Below, in pieces: positions 9,307-18,721 of a DNA stretch of 64,000 bases. How positions within the stretch are numbered: position 1 is the first letter of the stretch; each line of letters begins with the position of its first letter. A program made the translations under genes and the position numbers. Below the pieces are notes generated by a model, which did not search any database, was not told the DNA's origin, and saw only the letters and a list, made by a program, of their open reading frames with translations. Source of the DNA: Verrucomicrobiota bacterium (GTDB taxonomy: Bacteria > Verrucomicrobiota > Verrucomicrobiia > Palsa-1439); assembly GCA_003152315.1 (NCBI GenBank), contig PLZV01000060.1, positions 40,889 through 104,888 of the forward strand, in the 5' to 3' direction.

Positions 9307-9493
9307 GACGAACCTCCTCGCAGCAACAGCCAGGGCTCACGACATCTTTTGCCCCCGCGAACGTGAAAACTTTAGCACAACTGTCCAGTCTTGCACCAGT
9401 CGGAAAACTGCCGAGCTGCGGTCAGCTAAATCGACTGATCAGCGGATGATGCTGGCTGCGTATATCATGTAAATGACCATTTTCCTCATCTAA

Positions 9494-10258
9494 CTACACT
9501 CCTCGCGCGACGGCGAGGGCCACGACTTCCCTTGCCCCTGCCGACCGTAACGCCTTGGCGCAACTGTCCAGCGTTGCGCCCGTGGTAAATACGTCATCCA
9601 GCAGCACGAGGCGTTTGCCGGCGAAGGCGGTTTCATCGCGCACGGCGAACGCGCCGCGCATATTCCTCGCTCGTGCCTCAGCGCTGAGCTTCGTTTGTGT
9701 CGAGGTGTCCTTCACCCGGCGCAGACGTCGCTTCACGACCGGGACGCTCAACACGTTGCCCAGCGCATCCGCAAGGTATTCGGCCTGGTTGAATTCGCGC
9801 TGACGTTGTTTGCGCGGGTGCAACGGCACGGGGACGATGGCGTCCACTTCCCGCCAGTCGATCCAGCGGCGGGCCGCGACCTGCAACCAATCCACCAGAT
9901 GCGGGCCAAAGTACATCTCACGTTGATACTTGAACCTTAAGATGCAGTCGCGCACGACACCTTCGGCACGGCACGCGGCGACGGCGCGCGAAAAATAAAA
10001 GCGCAAGTCCTGGCAATAACCACAAACGAAGGTGTCACCCGTGACGGTGCCGGTGAATGGCGAGGCACATTGCCGGCAAAACGGGGGCTCAATGAGTTTC
10101 GCAGAAGCCAGGCAATCGGGACAGACGATGCCCGGCTCGATGTCCGAGAGCGGACAACTGCAGAAGGGACAGTTCCGCGGCCAGACTATATCGCAGGCGC
10201 GACGCCACCAGAGCTGGACAGCTCCGGAGCGCGTAGAGGTTTGAGCTTGTTCCGGCAT
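9494..10258 (-). CDS. comF: ComF-family phosphoribosyltransferase-like protein
   Basis: A 254-residue protein related to the DNA-uptake factor ComF. The N-terminus carries four CxxC pairs (Cys30/33, 46/49, 61/64, 79/82), a double zinc-finger arrangement. The C-terminal PRTase fold has the PRPP loop LLDDVFTTGAT. ATG 10258 (MPEQAQTS) was chosen; its frame overlaps the preceding CPBP gene by 73 bases. The role in competence is by homology; in many bacteria the exact function is unknown. Nearby pilus genes would be compatible with DNA uptake, but they are type II-like. Confidence 0.88.
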   Translation of the reverse strand: MPEQAQTSTRSGAVQLWWRRACDIVWPRNCPFCSCPLSDIEPGIVCPDCLASAKLIEPPFCRQCASPFTGTVTGDTFVCGYCQDLRFYFSRAVAACRAEGVVRDCILRFKYQREMYFGPHLVDWLQVAARRWIDWREVDAIVPVPLHPRKQRQREFNQAEYLADALGNVLSVPVVKRRLRRVKDTSTQTKLSAEARARNMRGAFAVRDETAFAGKRLVLLDDVFTTGATLDSCAKALRSAGAREVVALAVARGV

Positions 10259-11100
10259 AGCCACGCAACCAACGCGAGCAGCACTGCGAGCACGGGCCAC
10301 GCGGCCTTGTCTTCAATAATCTGGTAGGCGCCCAGCCAGCGGGCGAGCTCATTGGCCAGGACCCACCCCGCGTGCAATCCGATCGAGAGATATAATGCCC
10401 TCGTCCGCGCATAAGCCAATCCCAAAATGCAGCCGGCCAAAAAAAGCGTCACGAACCCCACGAGGATATCCCGTTCGCCAATCGACCGCGTAACACTGCC
10501 GCTGAGACACGCCAATCCACTGCTCCAGGCGACCTGGTCCGCAGGGATGTTCACCCGAGTCGGCTTCACGAAATGCAACGCGGAATAGATCACGCTCGCC
10601 ACAATCACGGCAGCAACGACATTCATCCCCCGTTGTAACGCGCCCTGCAGCGCCCCCCGGAAGAATGTTTCCTCGATCAGCGCGACGACGATCCCCGTGA
10701 CCAAGAAGCGCAGGACGGCGCCTGTCATCTGTGCTGTCGACTTGTCGAAATTGACGGAACGACTTCCCATCCCGACCTCGATGATGATCAACAGTGCGAA
10801 CGACCCCAGGCCGAGCGCAAAGCCGACGAGAACATGCCGCCACCCGCCATCTGCTTTCACAAAACCCAGATCGCTCCAAGAGCGAAACCCAACGCTGTGC
10901 AGGAGCGGCCACAACCCGGCAAACGCAACGATCAGGATGGCGCGGTCGAAGATGCGATGGAATGGCTGCCGGGCAAGGGAGCCGACGGCGGGAACGTGCG
11001 CAACGAGCGTCTGCAACGTCCAAAACAGCCACGGCGCCAGCAGCGCGCCCAGCAAGACGACGGCGACGGCATACAGGCCAATGGCCTTGGACGTTCTCAA
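10186..11100 (-). CDS. CPBP (CAAX/Abi) intramembrane glutamic protease family protein
   Basis: A 304-residue polytopic membrane protein. The conserved EETFFRG motif is at 143-149, SALHF lies some 25 residues later, and GLHAGWVLANE is in the last third, the four-motif pattern of CPBP proteases. About eight hydrophobic helices can be seen. It starts directly behind the stop of the 112-residue protein upstream and overlaps comF. Members process prenylated or other membrane proteins or act in immunity; no substrate can be inferred here. Confidence 0.88.
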   Translation of the reverse strand: MRTSKAIGLYAVAVVLLGALLAPWLFWTLQTLVAHVPAVGSLARQPFHRIFDRAILIVAFAGLWPLLHSVGFRSWSDLGFVKADGGWRHVLVGFALGLGSFALLIIIEVGMGSRSVNFDKSTAQMTGAVLRFLVTGIVVALIEETFFRGALQGALQRGMNVVAAVIVASVIYSALHFVKPTRVNIPADQVAWSSGLACLSGSVTRSIGERDILVGFVTLFLAGCILGLAYARTRALYLSIGLHAGWVLANELARWLGAYQIIEDKAAWPVLAVLLALVAWLCRNKLKPLRAPELSSSGGVAPAI

Positions 11101-11439
11101 TTACGATTCGGTCGGGCGGTGGAGTTCCTGTGGCGTGAACGGCTTGCGCCGCTGGATTTCGTTGTCCTGTTTCTCCGAGGGAGAGCCGGGACCGATGATT
11201 TCGCTATAGCGAATCGACGTGTGCGGAATCCAGTAGACCTTCGTGTCCGGCTCGACAGGCCGTTCCTGTGGCAAACGAGACTCCAAGTCGGGTTGCTCTT
11301 GAAAACGGCGACCGCTGACGCGTAACCCGGTTTCGTCCACATCGGTGACAATCCCGCGGATGACTTCGCGCGGCGTCTGGATGTGAAACCGGCGCAACAC
11401 GATCTTGATCCGCTGGTTAAGTAGTCCGGTAGTGTCCAT
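11101..11439 (-). CDS. Hypothetical protein at the end of the type II secretion operon
   Basis: A 112-residue soluble protein starting MDTTGLLNQRIKIV. GGAGGAG lies four bases before ATG 11439, which fixes the start. The mix of short beta-like stretches (GIVTDVDETGLRVSG, KVYWIPHTSIRYSEI) suggests a small barrel such as an Sm/LSm- or PRC-like fold, but I do not recognise a named family. Its stop directly abuts the CPBP start, and gspD ends 42 bases upstream, so it is probably in the same transcript. Confidence 0.7.
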   Translation of the reverse strand: MDTTGLLNQRIKIVLRRFHIQTPREVIRGIVTDVDETGLRVSGRRFQEQPDLESRLPQERPVEPDTKVYWIPHTSIRYSEIIGPGSPSEKQDNEIQRRKPFTPQELHRPTES

Positions 11440-11481
11440 GGGCTCCTCCGCCGTTAGCGCGCAACTCAATCCCTCTCGTGA

Positions 11482-14052
11482 CTACTGCGTGATGATATCG
11501 CCGTCCTCCAGCTTCAAAGCCTTGACCTTCGTCGACTGGCGATCCGTCGCGTTCTCAACCGCCGGCGGTGGCTCCGTGACGCTCGTGCGATAAGCCGGGC
11601 CCGGCGCGTTACCACTCTTGTCGCTCGGGGCGATAGCATTTGTCGGTGAAATGGCGCCGGGGAAATAACGCTGTTCCAATTCTTCGCTCACACCCAACAG
11701 CTTCAAGCGCCGGCGGGCCTCCGCCACCGCCGCCATATCGGTGCGGAGCACCGTGGGCCGGATGAAGATGATCAACTCGGTGCGCTGCTTGTTGTTTTCC
11801 TGGCTCTTAAAAATCTGACCGAAGAAAGGAATGTCTCCGAGAAACGGCGTTTTCGTCGTCGTCACCTTTTTCGATTGCTGGATCAGGCCGCCGAGGACAA
11901 TCGTGCTCTTGTCTTGAACGGCCAGTGATGATTTGGCTTCCCTTTTCAGGATTGTCGGCACGATCGTACCCCCAATGTTCACGTTGGCGCCGAGATCGTT
12001 CACTTTCTGTTCGACGTCCATCCGCACGTACCCGTCTGGATTGATCCGCGGAGTCACCTTGAGCTCGATGGCGACATCTTGATACTGGATGCTGGAGGTC
12101 ACGCCGTTAAGGGCCTCCCCCGCCGTGCCGGTCCCGGCGATGAGCGAAGACGTCTGCGAGGTCGGCACGGGCACCGATTCGCCAACCGTGATGTCCGCTT
12201 CCACGTTGTCCATCGTCTGGATGACCGGTGTCGAGAGCACCTTGCTGTTCGAAGTGCTGGCGAGGGCATGGAGGACCGTGTCGAGATTAAGATTTCGAAA
12301 CGTGGTAAAGTACGTAAGACCGCCTGCGCCCGACGCCAGCGACGCCGCGCTCGGCAGATTACTGGCGATCGCGCTGAGCGGCGACAACTGAACGGGCGTA
12401 TTGGCATCCGTGCTGTTACCACCCGTCCCGGACACCTGGCCGGCCCGTGAGAGCCGGTTGAATAGATCCACGCCCACATCCAATTCATTGTTGAGTGTCA
12501 CCTCGGCGATCACCACTTCGATCTGCACCTGGGCGACCGAAGTGTCCATGCTCCTGATCAATTGCTCAATGCGCAACATATCTTCCTTGGTCGCCATCAC
12601 CAAAAGTGAATTTGTCCGTGGATCGGGCAGAATGCGCACGCCCTCGGCGTATTGCAGAAAACCAGTGTCCACCCCGGCGCCGGCGGAGCCTCCGGACACG
12701 GGTGGCGGCGGGATGGAAGGTGGTCGGGCTCCCGTGGTCGTGGAGCCGGTACTGCCCGTGGTGCGTCGGGCCGGCGTGGCCGGCGATGATCCTGTAATGA
12801 GCGAGTTCAAGAGCGAGGCAATGTCCTCGGCCGTGGCATAGTTGAGCTCGATCACCTTCATAACCACGTCCGGCTCAACCTTCGCGTCCAGTTCGGCTAT
12901 CAGATTATCGAAAAATCCAAAATTGCTCGGTCGCGTCAGAATGAAAATCTTGTTGGTGCGTTCGTCGGCGGCCATGATCACTTTGCCTTCAACGACGGAT
13001 TCTTCACCAGGCGCAGCACCCGGTTGCCCTGGCTGCCCCGGCTGCACAGGACGGCGAATCTGACCCGGCAACTGGGGAGGTTGACCGGGTTGACCGGGTT
13101 GACCGGAGACGGCGGCGTGCCCACCGGCCGCCTCGGCCCCCTGAATGATCGCCGTCAACCGGGCCATGACATCGGCGGCCTTGGCGTGGGCCAGGACGTA
13201 GGAATGCATTTCCATGCGCAGCATCGACGGCTGGTCTACGTACGCCACGATCTCCATCATTTGCTTAAGATTGGCGGCCGTTTCTGAGATCAGGATGCTA
13301 TTGGACTTTTGCAGCGGCACCAATTGTCCATAGGGGTGCAGGTACGGCTGCAAGACGGTGATGACCTCCGCTGCTTCAGCGAATTTCAACGGGATGATCT
13401 GTGTCCCCAGCGTATCAGCCGGTGCTGTCACCTTGCCAACAGGAAGGCCCTCCTGTTTGGCCGTGGCGATCTGGACGACCTTGAGGAATTTTTCACCGAG
13501 AGGGATGGCCGCGATGCCGTTGATTGCGAGCACACTATCGAGCGCCTGGAGCGCGTCGCTCCTGGTCAGCTTCGACTGGCTCCGGAAATTGATGACCCCC
13601 GCAAGCGTCGGCGCCGCAATAATCGACTTGCCCGTCAGGCGCGCGTACCATTCGAGGACGGCGCTAACCGGGGCGCCCTGAAACACAAGATTGTCGATCG
13701 TCTCTTCGGGCGGCGGCGGTGCCGGCACCGGCGTTGACGGCAGCGGCGGGGGAGTTTTGACGGCAACCGGCGAGTTCGTCTGCGATTGCGGCACCTGTGA
13801 AGAAGACGCCGTCGCGTTCGTTTGCGGCTGTGGAATTTCCGTGATCTCTTGCGTGGAACTATTGCTGACCGAGTCGCTGTCGTTCGTTGGGATCTGCGGC
13901 GGGATCTTGGGTATGACCAGCCTCGGTGGCGTTGTTGTTGGAGCATTGGTCGCCGCTTGAGCGCGGGCAACCTCGTTCGCGCCGGCGACCGCCAGGTAAA
14001 GCAGCGACGCCGACAGTCTAATCATCAAAACGCGTATTCTCAATTGTCTCAC
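11482..14052 (-). CDS. gspD: Type II secretion system secretin GspD
   Basis: Outer-membrane channel of the type II secretion system, 856 residues. It starts with GTG 14052 behind GGAGG, next to the stop of the gspC-like gene. A signal peptide (LSASLLYLAVAGANEVARAQA) is followed by a Pro/Thr-rich linker, an N0 domain (DNLVFQGAPVSAVLEWYARL), N-domains containing IIPLKFAEAAEVI and IELNYATAEDIASLL, and the secretin core (VPVPTSQTSS, IELKVTPRINPDGYV, PFLGDIPFFGQIF, IIFIRPTVL). Collagen-like GQPG repeats interrupt a periplasmic domain near 13,000-13,110. It is the last core gene of the operon. Confidence 0.95.
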   Translation of the reverse strand: MRQLRIRVLMIRLSASLLYLAVAGANEVARAQAATNAPTTTPPRLVIPKIPPQIPTNDSDSVSNSSTQEITEIPQPQTNATASSSQVPQSQTNSPVAVKTPPPLPSTPVPAPPPPEETIDNLVFQGAPVSAVLEWYARLTGKSIIAAPTLAGVINFRSQSKLTRSDALQALDSVLAINGIAAIPLGEKFLKVVQIATAKQEGLPVGKVTAPADTLGTQIIPLKFAEAAEVITVLQPYLHPYGQLVPLQKSNSILISETAANLKQMMEIVAYVDQPSMLRMEMHSYVLAHAKAADVMARLTAIIQGAEAAGGHAAVSGQPGQPGQPPQLPGQIRRPVQPGQPGQPGAAPGEESVVEGKVIMAADERTNKIFILTRPSNFGFFDNLIAELDAKVEPDVVMKVIELNYATAEDIASLLNSLITGSSPATPARRTTGSTGSTTTGARPPSIPPPPVSGGSAGAGVDTGFLQYAEGVRILPDPRTNSLLVMATKEDMLRIEQLIRSMDTSVAQVQIEVVIAEVTLNNELDVGVDLFNRLSRAGQVSGTGGNSTDANTPVQLSPLSAIASNLPSAASLASGAGGLTYFTTFRNLNLDTVLHALASTSNSKVLSTPVIQTMDNVEADITVGESVPVPTSQTSSLIAGTGTAGEALNGVTSSIQYQDVAIELKVTPRINPDGYVRMDVEQKVNDLGANVNIGGTIVPTILKREAKSSLAVQDKSTIVLGGLIQQSKKVTTTKTPFLGDIPFFGQIFKSQENNKQRTELIIFIRPTVLRTDMAAVAEARRRLKLLGVSEELEQRYFPGAISPTNAIAPSDKSGNAPGPAYRTSVTEPPPAVENATDRQSTKVKALKLEDGDIITQ

Positions 14053-14574
14053 TTATCCTCCCCGCCGAAACGGAATGCGGCGAACTCCTGGTTGCACAGG
14101 CGCCAGCGTGGGCGATGCCCCGGGAATGCCTGGTTGAGGCTGTCCGCCCGGAGTTGGCGGCCCAGCGCCAACCGACATCTTGGTCTCCAACAACAGCGTG
14201 GCGACCTCCAATCCTTGTTTCAGCACCAGCTTCACCTGGGCCTTATCCGCCTTCTCGATCTTCACCACAGTCGTGTCTCCGATCGTTTCGCCTTCCGCTT
14301 TGAAATAGGTCTGGCTGCCGTCCTTGTCGAAGATAATCGCCAGGAGGGGTTTCGTGTCATTCTCCTTGACGATCCCGACAAAGGTGTAGTGCGCGGAAAA
14401 AGAGGGCTGTGGAATATCGGCCGTGCCACTCATCGCTCCAAAGGGTAAGCGGTCGACGATAATCTGGTAACGCGAGAAATCGTGCAGTGTGTCCGTGGCG
14501 TGGACGGCCGACCCAACCAGGCTCCCAGCCAGCGCGCACACAATCACCTTATTCCTCGCCGCGTGTTGGTTCAC
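14053..14574 (-). CDS. GspC/PilP-like periplasmic protein
   Basis: A 173-residue protein with a signal-anchor (VIVCALAGSLVGSAVHA) and then SRYQIIVDRLPFGAM, which resembles the start of the HR domain in GspC and PilP proteins that contact the secretin. The rest is a small beta domain (YTFVGIVKENDTKPLLAIIFD) and a Pro/Gly-rich tail. It starts with GTG 14574, overlapping the upstream stop (GTGA). Position directly before gspD is that of the secretin's inner-membrane linker. The assignment rests on position and a short resemblance, so it is tentative. Confidence 0.65.
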   Translation of the reverse strand: MNQHAARNKVIVCALAGSLVGSAVHATDTLHDFSRYQIIVDRLPFGAMSGTADIPQPSFSAHYTFVGIVKENDTKPLLAIIFDKDGSQTYFKAEGETIGDTTVVKIEKADKAQVKLVLKQGLEVATLLLETKMSVGAGPPTPGGQPQPGIPGASPTLAPVQPGVRRIPFRRGG

Positions 14575-15110
14575 GAACTGGTACTCCCCACTTTAGCCGA
14601 CAGGGCCCGCACCTGGATTTCGCAACGCAGAATGCCCGGATTCTCGGGACGCGGCGAGAGCGTCAGTTGCTCGACACTCATGAAGCCAGCGCCCGTTTGT
14701 AGCGCAAAAAGAAACTTTACGAGCGACTCCGTTGTCGCCTCGACGGTACACTGCACCGGCAGCACGCGATACACCCCTTTGTCTTCCTCCGTCATCTGGC
14801 GCGTCGCGTTGATTTGAACGCCCGAACTGGTTGCGATCTGTTGGATCTTCTTCGCAACGTCGGAGGTATATTGGAAACCTTCGGTCTGTTGTCCGAGTCC
14901 TTTCTTGAGTTCGTCATACTCCTTGCGCCACTCTTCCCGGTGCTGAATCGTCGTCTGCATGCCGTCGAGTACGCGTTGCTTGCTCTTAAGTTGGATGCCC
15001 GTCTCTCCCCAATTCCGCAGGAGAGGAACGACGAGAAAATAGTTTATAACCAACACGACCGCCGTGATGGTAATAACCACTATCCCACGCTCTCGCTTGG
15101 TGATTTTCAT
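14571..15110 (-). CDS. PilO/GspM-like inner-membrane assembly protein
   Basis: A 179-residue protein. ATG 15110 (MKITKRERGIV) overlaps the previous stop by ATGA. One transmembrane helix (about residues 10-28), a coiled-coil (GIQLKSKQRVLDGMQTTI) and a ferredoxin-like domain (LPVQCTVEATTESLVKFLFAL) form the PilO/GspM plan. It would pair with the PilN-like half of the upstream protein in the periplasmic alignment complex that links ATPase, platform and secretin. Confidence 0.8.
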   Translation of the reverse strand: MKITKRERGIVVITITAVVLVINYFLVVPLLRNWGETGIQLKSKQRVLDGMQTTIQHREEWRKEYDELKKGLGQQTEGFQYTSDVAKKIQQIATSSGVQINATRQMTEEDKGVYRVLPVQCTVEATTESLVKFLFALQTGAGFMSVEQLTLSPRPENPGILRCEIQVRALSAKVGSTSS

Positions 15111-16534
15111 CGGCCCACCGTCAGTCCCGGCCCCGCAGCGGTTTTGAGAGTACAAGTCAGGTCAAACTTCGTCAAGCCGCCCACGGTGTCGCTACGGCCC
15201 GAGACTTTCGAGAACAGATCGCACTGCTGAAGCCGGCTTTGGAAATCGAGCGCGATGGCACCCGACGGTGCCTGCCCCTTGAGGGACAATGTTAAATCCT
15301 TCTTGAACACAAAGGAACTCAACTGCATGTCCTTCGGCATGCGCACCGTGATCTCGCGCAAGACCTCGAGCGCCGAGAATTTCGTATCGAGTTGGTTGCG
15401 CATCGCCATCAACTGGCCCTGCGTCTGCCGCGCGTCGACGAAAGCTCCCTGCTGGTTCTTGATTTCCCTGGTGACCCGATTGAGCTGTGCTTTCTTTACT
15501 GCCAACAGGGTCAGGAACACCGCCAGTGCCAGGACGTAAACGATCCCCACCGCAATCACACCGCGAATGAGCCGCCGCCGCAAGGCCTTGATTTGCCGCT
15601 TCTGCCGCCACTCCTCCGGCAGGAGGTTCAATTGCGCCGTCTCACCTGTCGCGTATTGCAGGCAGAGGCTCAGCGCCGCCGAGGGAACGGCACCATTGGT
15701 GAGGAACGAGGATTGCGCGGTCAGGCCGTTCGCGACTTTCTCCGCAAACGCTTTCAGTTCTTCGCCCGGCGCGAGGAAAATGACGTCGCCCATCATCCGT
15801 TCCGGTTGTCCAGCCTCGGTCGCCACAAACGTGCGCTGCAGTTCTTCGCGCAACACGGATTCACCTTCCGCTCCCAGCACAAGGGAACGCACCGCCAGGG
15901 GCACGACTTGTGAGTACACAATCACATCCGCGGAAACCAAGCCGAGGATTACGAGCACATTCAGCCGATCGTCCTGCGCCAACAGATTGCGCCGGGCCAG
16001 TGCGCGGAACATGGCCAACGCGTCAACGGAGACGATTTCCGGTTGAAATCCCGCTGACTCCAGCGCCTCCACGCGCTCATTGACCTTGGCCTTGCGCGCG
16101 ATGGCGACCAGCACGCGAGTTTGGCCATCGGCCGCCGACAAGGGCTCGAAGCTGTAAACCACTTCCTCCAGCGGCAGGGGCGTGATGTTGTCGATCTGCA
16201 GATCTAGCATCTGCTTCAATTCGGTGGGCTCCGTCGCGGGCAGACGCAGGATCTGGCAGAGCACGTCTTCGCAACTCACGGAGGTGACGACGCGATGCTC
16301 GCGGGAATCGAATTGCTGGCGAAGCGACTGCGCCGCAATCTGCCATTGCGGCGGTGAGTCCGGCATCCCGGCGGGCGGTACGGCGCTGGCGGAGGATTGC
16401 TGTAGCACGCTGATCTCGGCGCCTTCCGCGCGCGCGGTCGTGAGTTCAAGCCGGGAGGGCCCAAACGCAACCGCCGCCCAATCACGAGCATGACCAAGAC
16501 CGCTTAGTTTGCGCGGATTGCGGTTGGCCCTCAC
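15107..16534 (-). CDS. GspL-like protein built as a PilM-PilN fusion
   Basis: A 475-residue protein. The first about 310 residues form an actin-like PilM/GspL cytoplasmic domain (VAFGPSRLELTTA, ITPLPLEEVVYSFEP, RVLVAIARKAKV). Then come NLLPEEWRQKRQ, a PilN hallmark, one transmembrane helix (GVIAVGIVYVLALAVFLTLL), a coiled coil and a PilN ferredoxin-like domain. GTG start 16534 overlaps the gspK stop. This layout is formally that of GspL, but the sequence motifs look closer to PilM and PilN. It recruits the GspE ATPase to the membrane. Confidence 0.85.
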   Translation of the reverse strand: MRANRNPRKLSGLGHARDWAAVAFGPSRLELTTARAEGAEISVLQQSSASAVPPAGMPDSPPQWQIAAQSLRQQFDSREHRVVTSVSCEDVLCQILRLPATEPTELKQMLDLQIDNITPLPLEEVVYSFEPLSAADGQTRVLVAIARKAKVNERVEALESAGFQPEIVSVDALAMFRALARRNLLAQDDRLNVLVILGLVSADVIVYSQVVPLAVRSLVLGAEGESVLREELQRTFVATEAGQPERMMGDVIFLAPGEELKAFAEKVANGLTAQSSFLTNGAVPSAALSLCLQYATGETAQLNLLPEEWRQKRQIKALRRRLIRGVIAVGIVYVLALAVFLTLLAVKKAQLNRVTREIKNQQGAFVDARQTQGQLMAMRNQLDTKFSALEVLREITVRMPKDMQLSSFVFKKDLTLSLKGQAPSGAIALDFQSRLQQCDLFSKVSGRSDTVGGLTKFDLTCTLKTAAGPGLTVGR

Positions 16535-17550
16535 GTTCCCTCCCGCACTTCACGCCACATGACAGTTTGGACGTTGGCCCCATTGCGATAAAGCGTTGCC
16601 AGGATGGTTCGCTTTACGCCGCCGACCTCGCCGGTGGACTTCACCGTGAAAAATGAGGAGGTAACCGTGACCATGGCCTGCGCCGCCTGTTTGGTTGCCG
16701 GATCGAGATTGCCGATCGCCGCAAAAAACTCGTCCGCACTGTGGAATGGCAGGTCATCGTCCGTGCCCGGGATGCCGTCGGCGCCATCGCGGCGGCTCAG
16801 GACAGCTTGTACTTGCGCCTCGTCGAGACCGAGCGCTTGCAAAACAATCGCCGACGCGGTGTTCACATTGATATTGCCCGTGGTCGTCGTCGTGAAAACT
16901 TCGGCCAGTCCTGGTCGAGCAGGATCTGTATCCGTCGCTGGTGTCCCCTGGTACAACTCGGGCGTCACGCCACGAATCAGCAGCAGTTCTTCGACGCGAT
17001 CCAGCGGCCCATTCTTCGCGCGGTAAGGCGGCGAAAGGCTCTGGTAATAGTCGCTCTCGGCGCCGTTCAGCCTGGTCAAATCGTCAGTGTCGATCCAATC
17101 CAGGATCGAATCGGTGATGACATCGCCATCCGCTGGGTCGGCCCCCAGCAAACCGAACAGACGCTTGAGCTGCAAGTCGGTCGCGCGGTTAATCGGGATC
17201 TTTGATTCTTCGTCAGTGACTTTCACGTTAAAAATTCCGTCGCCCAATTCGTGGTCCACGTACAGCAACTCATTGGTGGACCAATCCTGGTTGAGCGCGT
17301 CAAACCCTGAATTGGTTGGAGACAGCGCGCCGAGAATCAATTGCATCCGCGCCACCTCGATGCCCGAGCGTGCCAACATTTCGGCTTTCAACTCCTTGCG
17401 TGCGTACGACGCCACCTGCGTCTCGACGTGCATTGTGAAAGCAAATCCACTGATCAGCAAGGACAAAACCATTACAACCCATAACACAATGACGATGGCG
17501 ATACCGCGGTTGTCAGGAAAGCGCTCGGTAGAGAAGACGCCGCTTCTCAT
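16531..17550 (-). CDS. gspK: GspK-like minor pseudopilin
   Basis: A 339-residue protein with a class III signal: NRG then IAIVIVLWVVMVLSLL. It lacks glutamate at mature position 5, as is usual for GspK. The large globular part contains the helical GspK domain (EVEELLLIRGVTPELY-like motif, NVNTASAIVLQALG, a helix-hairpin-like element). GspK caps the pseudopilus tip with GspI and GspJ. ATG overlaps on both sides (with gspJ and the pilMN-like gene) show tight translational coupling. Confidence 0.88.
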   Translation of the reverse strand: MRSGVFSTERFPDNRGIAIVIVLWVVMVLSLLISGFAFTMHVETQVASYARKELKAEMLARSGIEVARMQLILGALSPTNSGFDALNQDWSTNELLYVDHELGDGIFNVKVTDEESKIPINRATDLQLKRLFGLLGADPADGDVITDSILDWIDTDDLTRLNGAESDYYQSLSPPYRAKNGPLDRVEELLLIRGVTPELYQGTPATDTDPARPGLAEVFTTTTTGNINVNTASAIVLQALGLDEAQVQAVLSRRDGADGIPGTDDDLPFHSADEFFAAIGNLDPATKQAAQAMVTVTSSFFTVKSTGEVGGVKRTILATLYRNGANVQTVMWREVREGT

Positions 17551-18317
17551 TGCATTCCTCCCGCAGGCGCGGCTCCCTGCTGTCCTTGCGCTTGTCTCCC
17601 GCCGCGCGGAACTTCGTTGGTGCTCGAAAGCGGGGGCAGCATTGGGTTGGTGCCATGGGCGATAAAATCAGCAACCGGAAGATCAATGGCGCGCGTGACG
17701 GTCACGGGCGGGATATGGTCGCCGGGCTGGCCGAAGACAACAGTAAACTCTATCGCGGACGGAATGACATTGACATCCTCCCACTTGTCATACCAGGCGC
17801 CATCGCGTGGGTCGAGGTAGCGAACGAAGAAGCCGCTCACGTCCATCGATATCACGTGCGCCTGAAGTTCCTGCTTGGAATCGTCGCTCACACTCAGGGC
17901 GGGCTGATTTACGATTGCGAGGTAGGTGCGCCGGTACTCGTCCTGCTCCAGGGAAATGATCACCCGCCGCATGCCGAGATCATTGGCTTCGCTGGACGGC
18001 AGGAACCCATCCGAAGCCGTGACAAAGCTCACGCTGCTGCCCAAGCCGGGATTCTTGACGCCGATGACCGCGTACAAATTGGGTGACGTGGCGAAGTAGA
18101 CGGCTGACTGCGCCAACTGCGTCAGCGCTTCCATGACGACGCGCTGGCGCTGAAACACCTCGGTGGCCTCGCTGCCGCGCCTCCACCCTCTCAAAGAGCC
18201 ACTCCAGAGGGCGTACACGCCAGTTATGACGAGGCTGAGAATCGCCAGTGCCGCCAGAATTTCGACCAGCGTGAAAGCCGCGCGCTTACTGTTTGGACAA
18301 TCGGACCGCATGCTCAC
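17547..18317 (-). CDS. gspJ: GspJ-like minor pseudopilin
   Basis: A 256-residue prepilin-like protein with N-terminus KRAAFTLVEILAALAILSL. The peptidase site is A/F and Glu is at mature position 5. The body is a beta-rich pseudopilin domain, with a Gly/Gln/Ala-rich tail. It begins with GTG 18317 (GTGA overlap with gspI) or ATG 18311. Position between gspI and gspK supports the J assignment. Confidence 0.82.
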   Translation of the reverse strand: MSMRSDCPNSKRAAFTLVEILAALAILSLVITGVYALWSGSLRGWRRGSEATEVFQRQRVVMEALTQLAQSAVYFATSPNLYAVIGVKNPGLGSSVSFVTASDGFLPSSEANDLGMRRVIISLEQDEYRRTYLAIVNQPALSVSDDSKQELQAHVISMDVSGFFVRYLDPRDGAWYDKWEDVNVIPSAIEFTVVFGQPGDHIPPVTVTRAIDLPVADFIAHGTNPMLPPLSSTNEVPRGGRQAQGQQGAAPAGGMQ

Positions 18318-18721
18318 CGTTCTTTTAGCGGCAGATACCTGTATTCGACCACGGAGTCACTGGCGAGCTTGCTGCGCTCATACCAGTAAACGGTGATCGT
18401 TTGTTTCCAGAGCCCTTCCGAATCCGTCGACTCAAGCTTGCGCGACCACGAGAAGCCGGGGTAATCGTCAAACTCACCTTCCTGGTCAAGCAGATCCGTG
18501 GGACGCTCGGTGCGGAACTCGAAGCTCTTGTTCGCGAGGAGAATTTCGGATGTGGAATAATTCTGCACCGCGCGCGCTGCTGCCAGGCAACGGCCCAGGG
18601 ACTCGACGATCGCGACCGTGCTGATCGCCAGCAGCGCCATGGCCAGGATTACTTCCAGCATCAGGAATCCGCCCTCGCGGCGCTGCGGCGCGTCAAGACT
18701 TCGCTGGCGGCGAACGTTCAT
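18314..18721 (-). CDS. gspI: GspI-like minor pseudopilin
   Basis: A 135-residue prepilin-like protein from ATG 18721 (MNVRRQRS), overlapping the gspH stop by ATGA. The signal REGGFLMLEVILAMALLA has Gly before Phe and Glu at mature position 5. The short globular part and operon position between gspH and gspJ match GspI. Longer upstream frames lie inside gspH and are not used. Confidence 0.82.
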   Translation of the reverse strand: MNVRRQRSLDAPQRREGGFLMLEVILAMALLAISTVAIVESLGRCLAAARAVQNYSTSEILLANKSFEFRTERPTDLLDQEGEFDDYPGFSWSRKLESTDSEGLWKQTITVYWYERSKLASDSVVEYRYLPLKER

